Of a stretch of 34,934 nt of DNA, positions 6,032 to 13,283 are shown one piece after another. Source of the stretch: Micrococcales bacterium (GTDB lineage Bacteria > Actinomycetota > Actinomycetes > Actinomycetales > WQXJ01); NCBI GenBank assembly GCA_009784895.1, contig WQXJ01000025.1:1-34934 (forward strand), read 5' to 3'. Both the position numbers and the translations under genes were made by a program. Under the pieces are notes generated by a model. It made no database searches. It saw only the letters and a list, made by a program, of their open reading frames with translations, and had not been told where the DNA came from. The stretch's first letter is position 1; every line of letters begins with the position of its first letter.

Positions 6032-8569
6032 CTAGTAGATACGCGGATTGAGACTAGTTAGCGGCATCTCAGCGGTATCCTCCGGCGAAACTGGCACCGA
6101 GGCTGTGATGATCGAGCCGTCGGCCCGCAACGCTCCGGCGATGTCCCGGGCCGTGGGCGCACCGAGCAGCCGCGGGCCCTGACCGGCCAGTGGCACGCTA
6201 ACCGAGACGCCAACTAAGACCTCGACCCGGTCGCCACAGACTATGACCTCGGCACCGGAACCACTCAGACCGGTGAAAACCATTTCGTTTTGCAGCAGAT
6301 CAACGTCAATCAACGTGTCACCGACCCGAAGCTTGAAGGTCAACCCATCCCACAACTCCGGCAGCCTGGGAGAGAACTCTAGCTGGCCGGCATCGGTTCT
6401 CAATCCGGCAAAACCGCAGACCAAGACCGACCAGACGCCGCCAGCCGAGGCCACGTGAACGCCATCGGCCGCGTTGCCGTGATAGTCGCCCAAGTCCACG
6501 TAAAGGGCCTTGCCAAAGTACTTCAGGGCCAGTTCTTGGTAACCCACCTCGGCCGCCATAATGGCCTGCGCCACGGCCGAAAGCGATGAATCCCCAGCTG
6601 TCAGTGGGTCGTAGTAGTCGAAATCGGCCAGCTTCTGTTTGGCCGTGAATTCCTTCGAAGCCAAGAACTGGGCCAAGACCACGTCGGCTTGTTTGAGAAC
6701 CTGGAAGCGATAAATCACCAGCGGATGGAAGTTCAGCAGCAGCGGGATCTGGGAAGGCGGGGTGGCTTCTAGGTCCCACAGCTCCTTCTTCAGAAACTGG
6801 TCATCCTGCGGATGGATGCCAAGCAAATCGTCATACGGGATATGCATGGCGTTAGCCGCCTTCATCCAGGAAGTCGGCTCATCTGGCAGCAAACCCAACC
6901 TGGCCACGGCCCGCTGGTGGGACACCGGGTTGATGCCTTCCATCGACCGCAGTGCCTGGGCCGCCGCTCGCAGGTTGAACCGGGCCATGACGTTGGTGAA
7001 CAAATTGTCGTTGACCACCGTGGTGTATTCGTCTGGACCAGTGACGCCGTGGATATGGAACTGCCCGCGCCCACCCGGACCGGACCGGCGAATGAAACCT
7101 AAGCCGGACCACATCCGGGCGGTTTCGACCAGTATGTCGATGCCCTCACGTTCCAGAAAGTCAACGTCCCCAGTCACCTGCAGGTATTGGACCAGGGCGT
7201 AGGCGATGTCGGCGTCAATGTGGTACTGGGCAGTGCCAGCGGCGTAATAGGCCGAGGCCTCCTCGCCGTTGATGGTCCGCCAAGGGTATAAAGCCCCTGC
7301 CTCAGACATCTCCGAGGCACGTCGCCGGGCCGCCTCCAACATGGTGTAGCGGAAGCGCAGCGCGTTGCGAGCCCAGCCGGGGTTGGTGAACGTCAAGAAG
7401 GGCATGATGTAGATTTCGGAATCCCAGAAATAGTGACCCGAATAGCCAGATCCGGTCACGCCTTTGGCCGCAATACCAGCGCCTTCAGCCCGGGCCGCGG
7501 CCTGGGCCACGTGATACAGGTTCCAGCGCACGGCCTGCTGGACGGCGGCCTGGCCGTGTACCACCACATCAGACAGCTCCCAGTATTTGTCCAGCCAGAT
7601 CCGCTGGTCTTTTTGAATAGCGGCTTCGCCGGCTTCCCGCGCCCGGCGCAGGGTCACCCGGCCGCGTTCTGCTAGCTCGGGTGTTGGTACACCTCGTGAC
7701 GTGTGATAGGACACCAGCTTGACCAGCTTGAACGGCACATCTGCCCGGGCTTGGACGGTGTAGGTGGTTTTGGCGATATCCGGCTCAATCAGATTGGCCA
7801 CGGCGTAGTCGTTAGCGGTTTCAACCAGGTGGTCCATACCCACCGCCACTGTCATCCCTGAATTGATCGCGCGGTAGCCCAGGAAAACCACTTGGCCCTC
7901 GTCCTCTTCGCGACCTAGTTCAGGCCGAAGTACACGCTCGGACAGTTGGCTGGTCTTGCGCGGATCAAAGCCCCGCTGGCCGGCATCTGCCCCCAGTAGA
8001 TGGTATTCGTCGCCGCCGTCTTGGCGGTTGATCAGCTGTGATGCCAGCATGATGGGCGCGTCAGTGTCCATGGTGACCTCGTAGGTCATCATGGCCAGGT
8101 GCTTTTCGGGGAAGGAAACCAGGCGGGTGGAGCGGATATGTGCTCGTTTGCCCGATGACGTTCTCCAGACCAGCTCGCGCCTCAAGAGGCCGTTCTTGAA
8201 GTCGAGCGCCCTTTCGTAGCGCTCAAGATCAGCCACGCCCAATAGCAGGGGCTCATCATCAACGTAAAGTCTGATCACCTTGGCATCTGGAACGTTAACT
8301 ATGGTCTGGCCAACTTTGGCAAAGCCGAAGGCGTCCTCGGCGTGGCGGATGCGGAAGGTTTCGTGAAAACCGTTGACGTAAGTGCCGTGTTCAAAGGCGT
8401 TGCGGCCCTCTTCGACATTGCCGCGCATGCCTAGATAGCCGTTGCCCACCGCGAACAGGGTTTCGCCGATTCCCAGATCATTTTGGCTGCATGAGACTTC
8501 GCGCAAGACCCACGGATCTACCGGAAAGCGCGTGCGATCAAGCGGATCGGTGATGGGGGACCAAGTCAT
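6032..8569 (-). CDS. Glycoside hydrolase family 65 protein (maltose/kojibiose/trehalose-type phosphorylase)
   Basis: An 845-residue GH65 enzyme, probably an inverting disaccharide phosphorylase that splits an alpha-linked glucoside with phosphate to give beta-glucose 1-phosphate. It has the N-terminal beta-sandwich (DPWVLREVS...ETLFAVGNGYLGMRGNVEEG), the (alpha/alpha)6 barrel with the GPDEY catalytic motif (general acid Glu about residue 514), and the C-terminal phosphate-site segment YHGNAADGVHVASAGG. The ATG at 8569 is chosen because GGAGG lies 7 bases upstream and the product then begins just before the conserved region; a longer open frame reaches 8653. No beta-phosphoglucomutase gene is next to it. 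Substrate (maltose, trehalose, kojibiose, nigerose) cannot be assigned from sequence. It is divergent from the hydrolase gene across about 150 bp. Confidence 0.92.
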   Translation of the reverse strand: MTWSPITDPLDRTRFPVDPWVLREVSCSQNDLGIGETLFAVGNGYLGMRGNVEEGRNAFEHGTYVNGFHETFRIRHAEDAFGFAKVGQTIVNVPDAKVIRLYVDDEPLLLGVADLERYERALDFKNGLLRRELVWRTSSGKRAHIRSTRLVSFPEKHLAMMTYEVTMDTDAPIMLASQLINRQDGGDEYHLLGADAGQRGFDPRKTSQLSERVLRPELGREEDEGQVVFLGYRAINSGMTVAVGMDHLVETANDYAVANLIEPDIAKTTYTVQARADVPFKLVKLVSYHTSRGVPTPELAERGRVTLRRAREAGEAAIQKDQRIWLDKYWELSDVVVHGQAAVQQAVRWNLYHVAQAAARAEGAGIAAKGVTGSGYSGHYFWDSEIYIMPFLTFTNPGWARNALRFRYTMLEAARRRASEMSEAGALYPWRTINGEEASAYYAAGTAQYHIDADIAYALVQYLQVTGDVDFLEREGIDILVETARMWSGLGFIRRSGPGGRGQFHIHGVTGPDEYTTVVNDNLFTNVMARFNLRAAAQALRSMEGINPVSHQRAVARLGLLPDEPTSWMKAANAMHIPYDDLLGIHPQDDQFLKKELWDLEATPPSQIPLLLNFHPLVIYRFQVLKQADVVLAQFLASKEFTAKQKLADFDYYDPLTAGDSSLSAVAQAIMAAEVGYQELALKYFGKALYVDLGDYHGNAADGVHVASAGGVWSVLVCGFAGLRTDAGQLEFSPRLPELWDGLTFKLRVGDTLIDVDLLQNEMVFTGLSGSGAEVIVCGDRVEVLVGVSVSVPLAGQGPRLLGAPTARDIAGALRADGSIITASVPVSPEDTAEMPLTSLNPRIY

Positions 8570-8651
8570 GTCCTCGCCTCCGTTATGGGCCGGTGCATCC
8601 GCACGGGTAGCCGCGAAGCAACTACCAGCAAACACGTTGACTTCGAGGGCC

Positions 8652-8678
8652 ACAATATGTCTCTCAGAGCAACGTCAA
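8652..8678 (-). promoter_or_regulatory. Possible promoter of the GH65 gene
   Basis: On the minus strand TTGACG (complement of 8673-8678) and TATTGT (complement of 8652-8657) resemble -35 and -10 boxes, but the spacer is only 15 bases. It would give a leader of roughly 75 bases before the ATG at 8569. Confidence 0.25.
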
Positions 8679-8718
8679 ACACGATCCTAGGGCTCGATGA
8701 AGCTATTGTGGTCGATCA

Positions 8719-9633
8719 GTGGTCGCTTCATTCAATCGCAAGCCTGGGCGTGTCCCATTTCGAGTCAAGCTTGCCCAGAGAATTGGCTGGGTGCTGTTTG
8801 TTGGTGGCGGCCTAGTGACACCACGTTTGGCCGCGCGAACCGCTGCCAGGCGTTGGCACAAACTACCTGGTAACAAGGGCCGGCGCCAGGACAACCGAGC
8901 GCAAAGCGGCCAGGTAGAAACCTTGGACACTGGCCTACCTGAACGTCTTGTGGTCGAGTCCTGGGGCTCGGGCGATCGTCTGGTCTACCTGGTACACGGC
9001 TGGGGTGGTTGGCGTGGCCAGGTGGCGGCTTTTGTCCAGCCGCTGGTCGAGGCCGGTTTTCGGGTGATCGCCGCCGATACGGCCGCTCATGGAGACTCCG
9101 AACCCGGACGCTACGGTTCCGACCACTCCAGTGGCGGCGAGATGATTGAGGGCATCGAAAACGTCATCCACCATTTTGGCCAGCCTCATGCCGTCATTGC
9201 CCACTCGCTCGGTTGTGCCAATATTTGCCGTGCCATCTTGGACGGCGAGGTCAGGGCCGAGCGTTTGGTGCTGGTCGCACCCAACCCGGATATGGAATTC
9301 CAAGCCAACAAGTACGGCCGCAGCTTGGGTTTCCGCTCCTCCACCATCAAACGCATGATCGACTACATGGAACTGTGGGCCAAGTGGAAAATGTCGGACT
9401 TCGACGTTGCCACCATGGCCCAAACTGGGCGACTGCCGCCGGCCTTGATTATTCACGACCGGGCAGACAAGGAAACCCCCTATGACACGGCAGAGCAAAT
9501 GGCCGCGGCCTGGCCAACCGCTCGCCTGATGACCACCAGTGGTCTGGGCCACCACCGGATTCTCATTTCTAAGCCGGTCATTGAGGCCGCTACTAGATTT
9601 GTCGTCACAGGCGAATACGCCCAGGCTCAGTAG
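8719..9633 (+). CDS. Alpha/beta hydrolase
   Basis: A 304-residue alpha/beta-hydrolase-fold protein, probably an esterase/lipase-like enzyme of unknown substrate. The oxyanion-hole motif HGWGG is at residues 93-97 and the nucleophile elbow AHSLG has Ser163. The acid residue is likely in HDRAD (Asp247 or Asp250), and the catalytic His is in GLGHHR (278 or 279). An N-terminal stretch of about 45 residues, partly hydrophobic (IGWVLFVGGGLV), could be a membrane anchor or a family-specific extension. The start is a GTG with no strong ribosome-binding site. It is divergent from the GH65 gene, but no functional link is evident. Confidence 0.85.
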   Translation: MVASFNRKPGRVPFRVKLAQRIGWVLFVGGGLVTPRLAARTAARRWHKLPGNKGRRQDNRAQSGQVETLDTGLPERLVVESWGSGDRLVYLVHGWGGWRGQVAAFVQPLVEAGFRVIAADTAAHGDSEPGRYGSDHSSGGEMIEGIENVIHHFGQPHAVIAHSLGCANICRAILDGEVRAERLVLVAPNPDMEFQANKYGRSLGFRSSTIKRMIDYMELWAKWKMSDFDVATMAQTGRLPPALIIHDRADKETPYDTAEQMAAAWPTARLMTTSGLGHHRILISKPVIEAATRFVVTGEYAQAQ

Positions 9634-9689
9634 TGGACACCGGCTGTTTGGCCGTCAGATTCCAACTTGACTAGCGCCGGTTCTTCTGA

Positions 9690-9851
9690 TAATCCACAGG
9701 CGCGACTACCTTGTCCACAGCCCACAAGGGTTATATCTGCTGACCAGAGGCATATTAGCGAATCTGAGTCGGAATAATCCACAGGTCTGCTCGGTCTTTC
9801 CACACGCCGACGTGCAAACACAGGCCGCCTGTTGAAAACTCTGTGGGTAAC
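9690..9851. other. Cluster of DnaA-box-like 9-mers (cluster A)
   Basis: In the non-coding DNA after the hydrolase gene there is one TTGTCCACA (9711-9719), which matches the actinobacterial DnaA-box consensus. Near matches are TAATCCACA twice (9690-9698 and 9775-9783, both followed by GG), CTTTCCACA (9796-9804), and TTACCCACA on the minus strand (9842-9850). CCTTGT / ACAAGG at 9709-9729 also forms a small inverted repeat around the consensus box. These are sequence matches only; binding is not shown. Confidence 0.5.
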
Positions 9852-9914
9852 TGCGGCCAGGGTCGCGAAGCGGCCTGTTTTGGTGCTTGGTCGCTGCGGG
9901 GCAACAATTGACTT

Positions 9915-10071
9915 GAACACTTCGATGGCACCGGTCAAACGACCTGAACACTTCGATGACACCGGCCAATCGACCTGAACACTTCGATGGCACCGGCCAA
10001 TCGACCTGAACACTTCGATGACAGCACCGAATCGACCTGATCGTTTCAATGACGGCAGTTTCGGTCCACCT
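9915..10071. repeat. 31-bp tandem repeat array, four copies plus a degenerate fifth
   Basis: Units starting GAACACTTCGATG begin at 9915, 9946, 9977 and 10008 with an exact 31-bp period. A degenerate unit follows at 10039-10071, and weaker similarity continues to about 10140. Units differ at a few positions (GGC/GAC, CGGTCAAAC/CGGCCAATC). There are no spacers, so it is not a CRISPR array. The period is not a multiple of three and no credible protein gene spans it; it is close to three helical turns, as in iterons. Confidence 0.92.
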
Positions 10072-10244
10072 GGGGAAACGCTCTGGCCCGATCATCGAAC
10101 CGTTCACCTCGATCTGATCGAATAACTCAATCGTTCAAGTCGATTCGGCCGAACCATGGCGCAGCTGGATCTGTGGCAAGGGGCACCACGAAAACAAATC
10201 ACCCGAGACATAGTGGCAACAATGTCCCACGACATCACAGTGCG

Positions 10245-10414
10245 GTGCTCCTCGCGCTACGCGCTCGTCAACAGTTTCGTTGGCCTCGCAAAACCAAGCA
10301 AGCTCGTTGGCACTCAGCTCTCCTCGCCTGTGCTCCTCGCGCTACGCGCTCGTAAACTTCTTCGTCGGCCTCGGCCAACCGAGCAAGCTCGTTGGCGCTC
10401 GGCTTTCCTCGAAG
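10245..10414. repeat. 85-bp imperfect direct duplication abutting the 3' side of tRNA-Leu
   Basis: Two adjacent copies (10245-10329 and 10330-10414) both begin GTGCTCCTCGCGCTACGCGC, share long blocks such as AAGCAAGCTCGTTGGC, and end near TTTCCTCG or CTCTCCTCG. The second copy ends exactly at the tRNA-Leu 3' boundary (10415). Copies contain short self-complementary segments such as CGAGCAAGCTCG, so they could fold when transcribed as the tRNA trailer. Confidence 0.85.
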
Positions 10415-10498
10415 TGCGCGAGGGGGGAGTTGAACCCCCATGCCCTTGCGGGCACACGGACCTGAACCGTGCGCGTCTGCCTATTCCGCCACTCGCGC
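10415..10498 (-). tRNA. tRNA-Leu (anticodon CAG)
   Basis: The minus-strand sequence folds as a class II tRNA. The acceptor stem is GCGCGAG / CTCGCGC with A73, and the D arm contains GCGGAATAGGCAGACGC. The anticodon stem is CACGG / CCGTG with loop TTCAGGT (anticodon CAG, complement of 10462-10464). The long variable arm is GCCC-GCAA-GGGC and the T arm has GGTTCAAC. The 84-base length is right for tRNA-Leu. CCA is not encoded. A tRNA-Leu next to fhaA is also found in mycobacteria, as I recall, supporting conserved synteny. Confidence 0.97.
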
Positions 10499-10558
10499 GC
10501 GAGGCAAGAGGGTAGCACGTCAGCAGCCATGAACGGCAATTGATAGTAGATTCAGTGG

Positions 10559-10605
10559 CCTTGGGTGCTAATCACCCCAGGCCCGGACGGTTAGTTCAGG
10601 CTAAC
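10559..10605. promoter_or_regulatory. Hairpins in the tRNA-Leu / fhaA divergent region
   Basis: An imperfect 9-bp stem (8 of 9 paired) is formed by 10559-10567 and 10573-10581 around CTAAT. A GTTAG / CTAAC inverted repeat follows at 10590-10605. A weak promoter-like pair, TTGATC and GATGAT with a 17-base spacer, lies further down before fhaA. Function is unknown; the first hairpin could be an operator or a leader structure. Confidence 0.25.
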
Positions 10606-10681
10606 GGCGACGTAGAGGCCTTGATCGCCCCACAAGTCGTTACGATGATGCTGGGCTAGGTAGTCGCGAGGAAGGATGAGT

Positions 10682-11401
10682 ATGACATTCCTCGACCGTT
10701 TCGAGAAGGGCGTCGAGCGTGCTGTCAATGGTGCTTTTGCCAAGGCGTCCCGAAGTGAGGTGAAACCCGTGGAACTGGCATCAGCTCTGAGGCGTGAGTT
10801 GGACGAGAAAGCAGCCGTGCTGGCCAGAGGCCGGGCGGTGGTGCCAAACGAGTTTGTGATCGAGCTGGCACCAGACGATTTTGACCGCATCCTCGACTGG
10901 GGTGCAGAGGCCATGGGAGAAGAACTCCAGGAGGGCGCGGCCGCTCATGCGGCATCCCAACGCTATGCCTTCGTAGGCCCGGTCTCGGTCACCTTTGAAG
11001 AAAACACCGAACTTGCCACCGGCGGCTTTAGGGTGAGGTCTGCCACCGTCCGCGGCGCTGTGGCCCCCGCCGCCAACGGCACACCATCACAAAAGCACCC
11101 CATTGTCGACATTGATGGGCAGCGCTACCTGCTGACCGGGCCCGTCACCGTGATTGGCCGCGGCTCTGATGCCGACATCATTGTCGAAGACACTGGAGTC
11201 AGCCGCCGCCACGTCGAGATCAGACTGACCCCGGACGGCCCAGTCGCTACTGACCTTGGCTCGACCAACGGCTCCTTCGTGGAGGGCCATCGCATAACCA
11301 ATGCCCTACTGGTTGACGGAAACACCATCACAGTTGGCCGCACTCAGGTCGTCTTTTGGACAGGCGAACAGACCGAAGCCGCTGACGACGTCCAGGGCTG
11401 A
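10682..11401 (+). CDS. fhaA: FhaA: DUF3662 plus FHA domain phosphopeptide-binding protein
   Basis: A 239-residue cytosolic adaptor that binds phospho-Thr on partners of the PknA/PknB network; in mycobacteria FhaA affects cell-wall synthesis at poles and septum. Residues 1-115 match the N-terminal DUF3662 domain (FLDRFEKGVERAVNGAFAKA...PVELASALRRELDEKA). Residues ~140-235 form the FHA domain with GRGSDADI, SRRHVEI and the LGSTNGSFVEG loop that contacts phospho-Thr. The ATG at 10682 is preferred over the one at 10676: GAGGAAGG ends at 10675, giving 6 bases of spacing instead of none. It is the first gene of the fhaA-pknB operon, separated by 8 bases from fhaB. Confidence 0.95.
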   Translation: MTFLDRFEKGVERAVNGAFAKASRSEVKPVELASALRRELDEKAAVLARGRAVVPNEFVIELAPDDFDRILDWGAEAMGEELQEGAAAHAASQRYAFVGPVSVTFEENTELATGGFRVRSATVRGAVAPAANGTPSQKHPIVDIDGQRYLLTGPVTVIGRGSDADIIVEDTGVSRRHVEIRLTPDGPVATDLGSTNGSFVEGHRITNALLVDGNTITVGRTQVVFWTGEQTEAADDVQG

Positions 11402-11409
11402 GCCGCTTC

Positions 11410-11955
11410 GTGGGTGAACTGGCAGTCTCGCTGCTCAGACTGGGCTACCTGGTGGCCTTGTGGGCAGTGGTGCTGGTGGCCATAACGACGCTGCGCCGCG
11501 ACGTCTACGGCACTACCATCTCCCGCCGCGGGCGAGCGGGCAAACCCAAAGCAAAAAATGCCCCAGTGGTGGCGGCCCCTGGTGTCCCAGGCAGCCCGGT
11601 GGCCCAAGGCCCAGCCCGACCGGCCGGCCCCTTGGCCCGCCGGTCGGTTGAACTCAGCCCGGAGGCACCAACCCGGCTGATTGTGACTTCAGGCCAGCTC
11701 AGAGGCACACAGCTGCCGCTCAGCACTGGCGGAGTTGTGATCGGTCGGTCAGCCTCGGCCAATCTGGTGCTGGACGATGAATTCGCCTCTTCCCGCCACG
11801 CCCAGCTGGTCTTGAACCAGGGCCAGTGGCAGCTAGAAGACCTCGGTTCAACCAATGGCACCTTTTTCGCAAACAAGCGGATGACGGGGCCGGTTATGCT
11901 CAAGGACGGGAGTTCATTCCGCATTGGCAACACCACCCTGGAGGTCCGAAGGTAA
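11410..11955 (+). CDS. fhaB: FhaB: membrane-anchored FHA domain protein
   Basis: A 181-residue protein with one N-terminal transmembrane helix (about residues 7-28, LLRLGYLVALWAVVLVAITTL), a Pro/Ala-rich linker (about 45-80), and a C-terminal FHA domain (about 90-180) with GRSASANLVL, SSRHAQL and LGSTNGTFFANK. The start is GTG at 11410. It fits the FhaB/FipA family, which in mycobacteria links PknA signalling to FtsZ and FtsQ. The gene lies between fhaA and pstP; its stop precedes the pstP GTG by two bases, so coupling is likely. Confidence 0.94.
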   Translation: MGELAVSLLRLGYLVALWAVVLVAITTLRRDVYGTTISRRGRAGKPKAKNAPVVAAPGVPGSPVAQGPARPAGPLARRSVELSPEAPTRLIVTSGQLRGTQLPLSTGGVVIGRSASANLVLDDEFASSRHAQLVLNQGQWQLEDLGSTNGTFFANKRMTGPVMLKDGSSFRIGNTTLEVRR

Positions 11956-11957
11956 CC

Positions 11958-13283
11958 GTGGCAGTCACTTTCCACTACGCCGCCAAGTCAGATATTGGCT
12001 TGACGCGCGCCAACAACCAGGATTCGGCTTACGCCGGACCGCATTTGTTGGTGGTGGCGGACGGCATGGGCGGCCACGCCGGCGGTGACATCGCCTCATC
12101 GGTTGCGATTGCTCACCTGGCCCCACTTGACGATGAAGCCGTTGGCGCCGATGAAGCCGCCGAAGACCTCGAACTGTGTCTCGAATCCGCCCACGACGAA
12201 CTGCTCGACCTGGTGGCGGACGACCCAGATCTGGCCGGTTTGGGCACCACAATCACCGCCCTGCTGCGCTCCGGCGACCGCCTTGTGCTGGGCCACATCG
12301 GTGATTCACGCGCCTACTTGCTCAGAGAAGGCGAACTAGAGCAAGTCACGGTTGACCACACTTTTGTCCAGTTCCTGGTGGACTCCGGGCGTCTCGAGGC
12401 CGACCAGGCCGAACGCCACCCCCAAAGGTCACTGCTGTTGCGGGTATTGGGAGACGTCGAGTTGATTGGCGGACTCGATATTTCCGCCCGCAAGGCTGTG
12501 GCCGGTGATCGCTGGTTGCTCTGTTCCGACGGACTGAGCTCGGTGGTTTCGCTGGGCACTATGACCAAGACCCTAATGACCGAATCCGACCCAGCCACCT
12601 GTGCTGACCGGCTGGTCGAACTAGCGCTGCGCGGCGGTGGCCCCGACAATGTCACCTGTGTGGTGGCCGATGTGGTCGACCTAACCGCCTCCGAGCCGGT
12701 CGAAACGGCCGTCCAAGTTGTTGGCGCAGCCGCGATTGACCGTAACCGGCCCACCCGCGGTGGGGGAGGGGCAGCCGGGCGGGCGGCGTCACTAGGCCAG
12801 AAGACCGAAACCGACGATGCCGATCTGCCGGACACGCGTAAGCCATCTCGCCTGGGGCGCAGGCTGACCGTGCTGGCGGTTTTGTTGGCCCTGCTGGCAG
12901 CAGTAGCTGTGGGCCTTTTCGCTGCCTACCGCTGGACCCAGACCCAGTTCTACATTGCACCTGAGTCCGGTCAGGTTGTCATTTACCAGGGCATACCCCA
13001 GTCAATTGGACCAATTCACCTGTCTCATGTGGTCAAACGCACTAACGTGCAGCTTGACGAACTGAATCAGATGTGGCGTGTGCGGTTCAGCCAAACCTTC
13101 CCGGTCGATGATCTGGACCTGGGCCTGTCAACTGTGATTCAGGCCAAAAGCGAATCGGTACGGTCCCAGCCCACCAACCCGCCAATTCCGGCGGCCCCAG
13201 CCAGCCCCCGGGCGTCCCCTTCACCTTCACCCTCACCATCACTTTCGCCCTCGCCCACCGCTGACCGCACAGCTGGGGGATAG
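11958..13283 (+). CDS. pstP: PstP: PP2C-type Ser/Thr protein phosphatase
   Basis: A 441-residue membrane phosphatase that reverses PknA/PknB phosphorylation. The cytosolic PP2C domain (1-240) has GLTRANNQDS, VVADGMGGHAGG (metal-binding Asp about residue 35), GHIGDSRAYL, LLCSDGLSSVV and GGGPDNVTCVVADV, all metal-site motifs of the family. A basic juxtamembrane segment precedes one transmembrane helix (about 295-318). An extracytoplasmic domain of about 90 residues follows, then a low-complexity Ser-Pro tail (SPSPSPSLSPSPT). The GTG at 11958 is used because it sits right after the fhaB stop and before the conserved HYAAKSDIGLTR; the upstream in-frame extension is fhaB sequence in another frame. 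The stop abuts the rodA ATG. Confidence 0.96.
   Translation: MAVTFHYAAKSDIGLTRANNQDSAYAGPHLLVVADGMGGHAGGDIASSVAIAHLAPLDDEAVGADEAAEDLELCLESAHDELLDLVADDPDLAGLGTTITALLRSGDRLVLGHIGDSRAYLLREGELEQVTVDHTFVQFLVDSGRLEADQAERHPQRSLLLRVLGDVELIGGLDISARKAVAGDRWLLCSDGLSSVVSLGTMTKTLMTESDPATCADRLVELALRGGGPDNVTCVVADVVDLTASEPVETAVQVVGAAAIDRNRPTRGGGGAAGRAASLGQKTETDDADLPDTRKPSRLGRRLTVLAVLLALLAAVAVGLFAAYRWTQTQFYIAPESGQVVIYQGIPQSIGPIHLSHVVKRTNVQLDELNQMWRVRFSQTFPVDDLDLGLSTVIQAKSESVRSQPTNPPIPAAPASPRASPSPSPSPSLSPSPTADRTAGG

Noticed and set aside
9690-9851. Definite chromosomal origin (oriC)
   Set aside because: No dnaA, dnaN or AT-rich unwinding region is seen, and the match count is modest, so only DnaA-box-like sites are claimed.
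9915-10071. CRISPR array
   Set aside because: The 31-bp units are directly contiguous with no spacers, and no cas genes are in the window.
9634-10140. Minus-strand open frames of 133-140 codons across the 31-bp array
   Set aside because: They exist only because the repeat is stop-poor; overlapping frames shift at each unit, there is no ribosome-binding site, and no recognisable protein results.
10415-10498. tRNA att site of an integrated element
   Set aside because: No second copy of the tRNA 3' end and no integrase gene are present in the window.
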